Notes under the pieces: generated by a model
What the model was told of the DNA's origin: nothing
Seen by the model: only the letters and a program-made list of their open reading frames with translations
Database searches by the model: none
Made by a program: the position numbers and the translations under genes
NCBI GenBank assembly: GCA_964592635.1
Contig: CAZQFZ010000109.1
Span: forward strand, 1 to 7,216
Length of the DNA stretch: 7,216 bases
Source of the DNA: VMCP01 sp964592635
GTDB taxonomy: Bacteria; Bacteroidota; Bacteroidia; NS11-12g; UBA955
Direction of reading: 5' to 3'
Shown here: positions 5,931 to 7,216 of the stretch, one piece after another
How the letters are laid out: every line of letters starts with the position of its first letter
How positions within the stretch are numbered: position 1 is the first letter of the stretch

Positions 5931-7216
5931 ATGAGTTCAGAATCTAAACGTACAATTGACTTTTGGTCTGCCACGAGTATAGTGGTTGCGAATATGGTGG
6001 GAACGGGCGTTTTTACCAGTTTGGGATATCAGCTATTTAGTATTCAAAATGGTTTTACGCTGCTTATGCTTTGGGTTTTCGGGGGATTAATTGCCTTAAC
6101 CGGGGCGTTTTGTTACGCGGAATTAGCCAATCGAATGCCCAGAGACGGTGGAGAATTTTATTTTTTATCGGAATTGTTTCATCCTTCGGTGGGATTCATG
6201 GCAGGATTTGTGAGTACAACCGTGGGCTTTACCGCCCCAGTGGCTGGTGCAGCCCTGGCTTTAGGTGCATATTTGGAAGGTATTTTTGGCCTTTCGGGGG
6301 ATGGAAGTCTCTGGGGTAAATGGATGGGTGCATTGGTCATCATTGGTATTACCTTGATTCACATTAAAAGTGTTAAATGGGGACTGTTTTTCCAACGCAT
6401 ATCCACTCTTGCCAAAGTAATGATCATTTTGACATTTGTAGTTTTTGGATTTATTTTTCGAGATTCTTCCAAAATACTCACCTACGGTAATCAGATTGTA
6501 TCATTTTTACCTTCAGTTGATTCCTTGAAAGAAATTTGGAGTGGAACATGGTTTATGCCCGCATTTTCAGTGGGACTGGTTTGGGTTTCATTTGCATACA
6601 GCGGATGGAATGCAACTGCTTATATCGCAGGTAGCGTAAAAGATCCTCATAAAAACCTGACAAGAAGTATTGTTTTAGGTACATCGGTCGTTATGGTTTT
6701 GTATTTATTGTTGAACTACGTTTTTATGTTTTCTACAGATTGGGGAAATTTGGTAGGAAAGAAAGAAGTGGGTTTGGTGGCTGCTCAGGCATTATTTGGG
6801 AATACCATTGGAAGTTTAATGGGTGGAGTCATCAGTATTTTATTGGTTTCAACCATATCTAGTATGATTTTTACGGGGCCTCGTGTATTGAAATCCATGT
6901 TCGAACGTATGAATGTTGGTCGCAAATTGGCTATAGAAAATGGTCAAGGATCGCCTCAAAATGCCATTGTTTTTCAAGGAATAATGAGTTTGGTGATGTT
7001 ATTTACCATGGATTTTGAATCCTTGATTTATTATGTAGCATTTACCTTGAGCTTATTTACATTGTTAACGGTTTTGGGGATGATAAAAATGCGATTCACG
7101 CATGGAAAACCCGATACGTATCGAGCATTCGGTTATCCTGTAACACCGATTATTTTTATTGTTATGACCAGCACGGTTGCCTGGTTTTTTATGAACGATA
7201 AAACCACAGAATCCCT
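5931..7216 (+). CDS. APC-family amino acid permease (3' end outside window)
   Basis: An inner-membrane amino acid transporter of the APC superfamily (LeuT fold), probably a proton-coupled importer or an exchanger. The frame is open for 428 codons from the ATG and runs off the end without a stop, so the C-terminus is missing; members I know have about 430-500 residues, so most of the protein is present. The first helix carries the unwound GTGVF motif (24-28) that binds the substrate carboxylate. The sixth-helix region shows FAYSGWNATAYIAG from F221, followed by VKDPHKNLTRS, a typical helix 6-7 loop. About eleven hydrophobic segments are visible, and TYRAFGYP before the last one is typical of the family. 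No Shine-Dalgarno is seen; TAATATTG at 5915-5922 is a one-mismatch -7-like element. The gene is divergent from ACMSD with 93 bp between chosen starts, which hints at tryptophan or related substrates, but specificity cannot be read from sequence. Confidence 0.92.
   Translation, partial: MSSESKRTIDFWSATSIVVANMVGTGVFTSLGYQLFSIQNGFTLLMLWVFGGLIALTGAFCYAELANRMPRDGGEFYFLSELFHPSVGFMAGFVSTTVGFTAPVAGAALALGAYLEGIFGLSGDGSLWGKWMGALVIIGITLIHIKSVKWGLFFQRISTLAKVMIILTFVVFGFIFRDSSKILTYGNQIVSFLPSVDSLKEIWSGTWFMPAFSVGLVWVSFAYSGWNATAYIAGSVKDPHKNLTRSIVLGTSVVMVLYLLLNYVFMFSTDWGNLVGKKEVGLVAAQALFGNTIGSLMGGVISILLVSTISSMIFTGPRVLKSMFERMNVGRKLAIENGQGSPQNAIVFQGIMSLVMLFTMDFESLIYYVAFTLSLFTLLTVLGMIKMRFTHGKPDTYRAFGYPVTPIIFIVMTSTVAWFFMNDKTTES

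Noticed and set aside
6071..6319. Plus-strand 82-codon frame inside the permease gene
   Set aside because: It is the +2 shift of a clear membrane transporter; its glycine- and arginine-rich product is typical of an out-of-frame shadow.
1..7216. A defence island, mobile element or new multi-gene system
   Set aside because: Every sizeable gene belongs to a familiar family, the gaps are short, base composition looks even, and there are no terminal repeats, integrase, transposase or repeat-spacer array.

Overview
The window looks like ordinary chromosomal DNA from a member of the Bacteroidota. The pointers are AT-rich intergenic DNA, almost no Shine-Dalgarno sequences, possible TAnnTTTG-type promoter elements, an HtpG of about 603 residues, a membrane-anchored metallophosphoesterase with the GHTHGMQFG and WSP-type C-terminus I associate with that phylum, and a secreted protein resembling the Bacteroidota-restricted DUF6263 family. 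I cannot place it more precisely. I see no mobile element, CRISPR array, tRNA, rRNA or toxin-antitoxin module.

Layout: (1) 1-1215, plus strand, is a metallophosphoesterase whose N-terminus lies outside the window. (2) 1203-1234 is a hairpin with A- and T-tracts that can serve as a shared terminator for the two convergent genes. (3) 1256-3067, minus strand, is htpG, the bacterial Hsp90. (4) 3068-3319 is a divergent promoter region with three copies of the hexamer TGTCAG and a small hairpin next to the htpG start codon. (5) 3320-3853, plus strand, is recX. (6) 3910-4707, minus strand, is a secreted DUF6263-like protein with a methionine-rich patch. (7) 4812-5837, minus strand, is 2-amino-3-carboxymuconate-6-semialdehyde decarboxylase (ACMSD) of the kynurenine pathway, with all catalytic residues visible. 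(8) 5931-7216, plus strand, is an APC-family amino acid permease that runs off the right end.

How the genes fit together: most look like independently transcribed housekeeping or stress genes (Hsp90, a RecA regulator, a phosphoesterase). The one pair with a possible metabolic link is the divergent ACMSD and permease. ACMSD diverts the kynurenine intermediate away from quinolinate/NAD synthesis into tryptophan-ring catabolism, and an amino acid importer next door would suit a tryptophan or kynurenine degradation locus. The permease substrate cannot be read from sequence, and no other kynurenine-pathway gene is visible.

Four genes have alternative starts. For htpG, recX, the DUF6263-like gene and ACMSD I chose internal starts that fit the families, and the reasons are in each entry. 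I found no convincing undescribed system. The observations most worth a second look are the TGTCAG copies in the htpG/recX promoter region and the promoter-like elements lying only 4-8 nt before several start codons.
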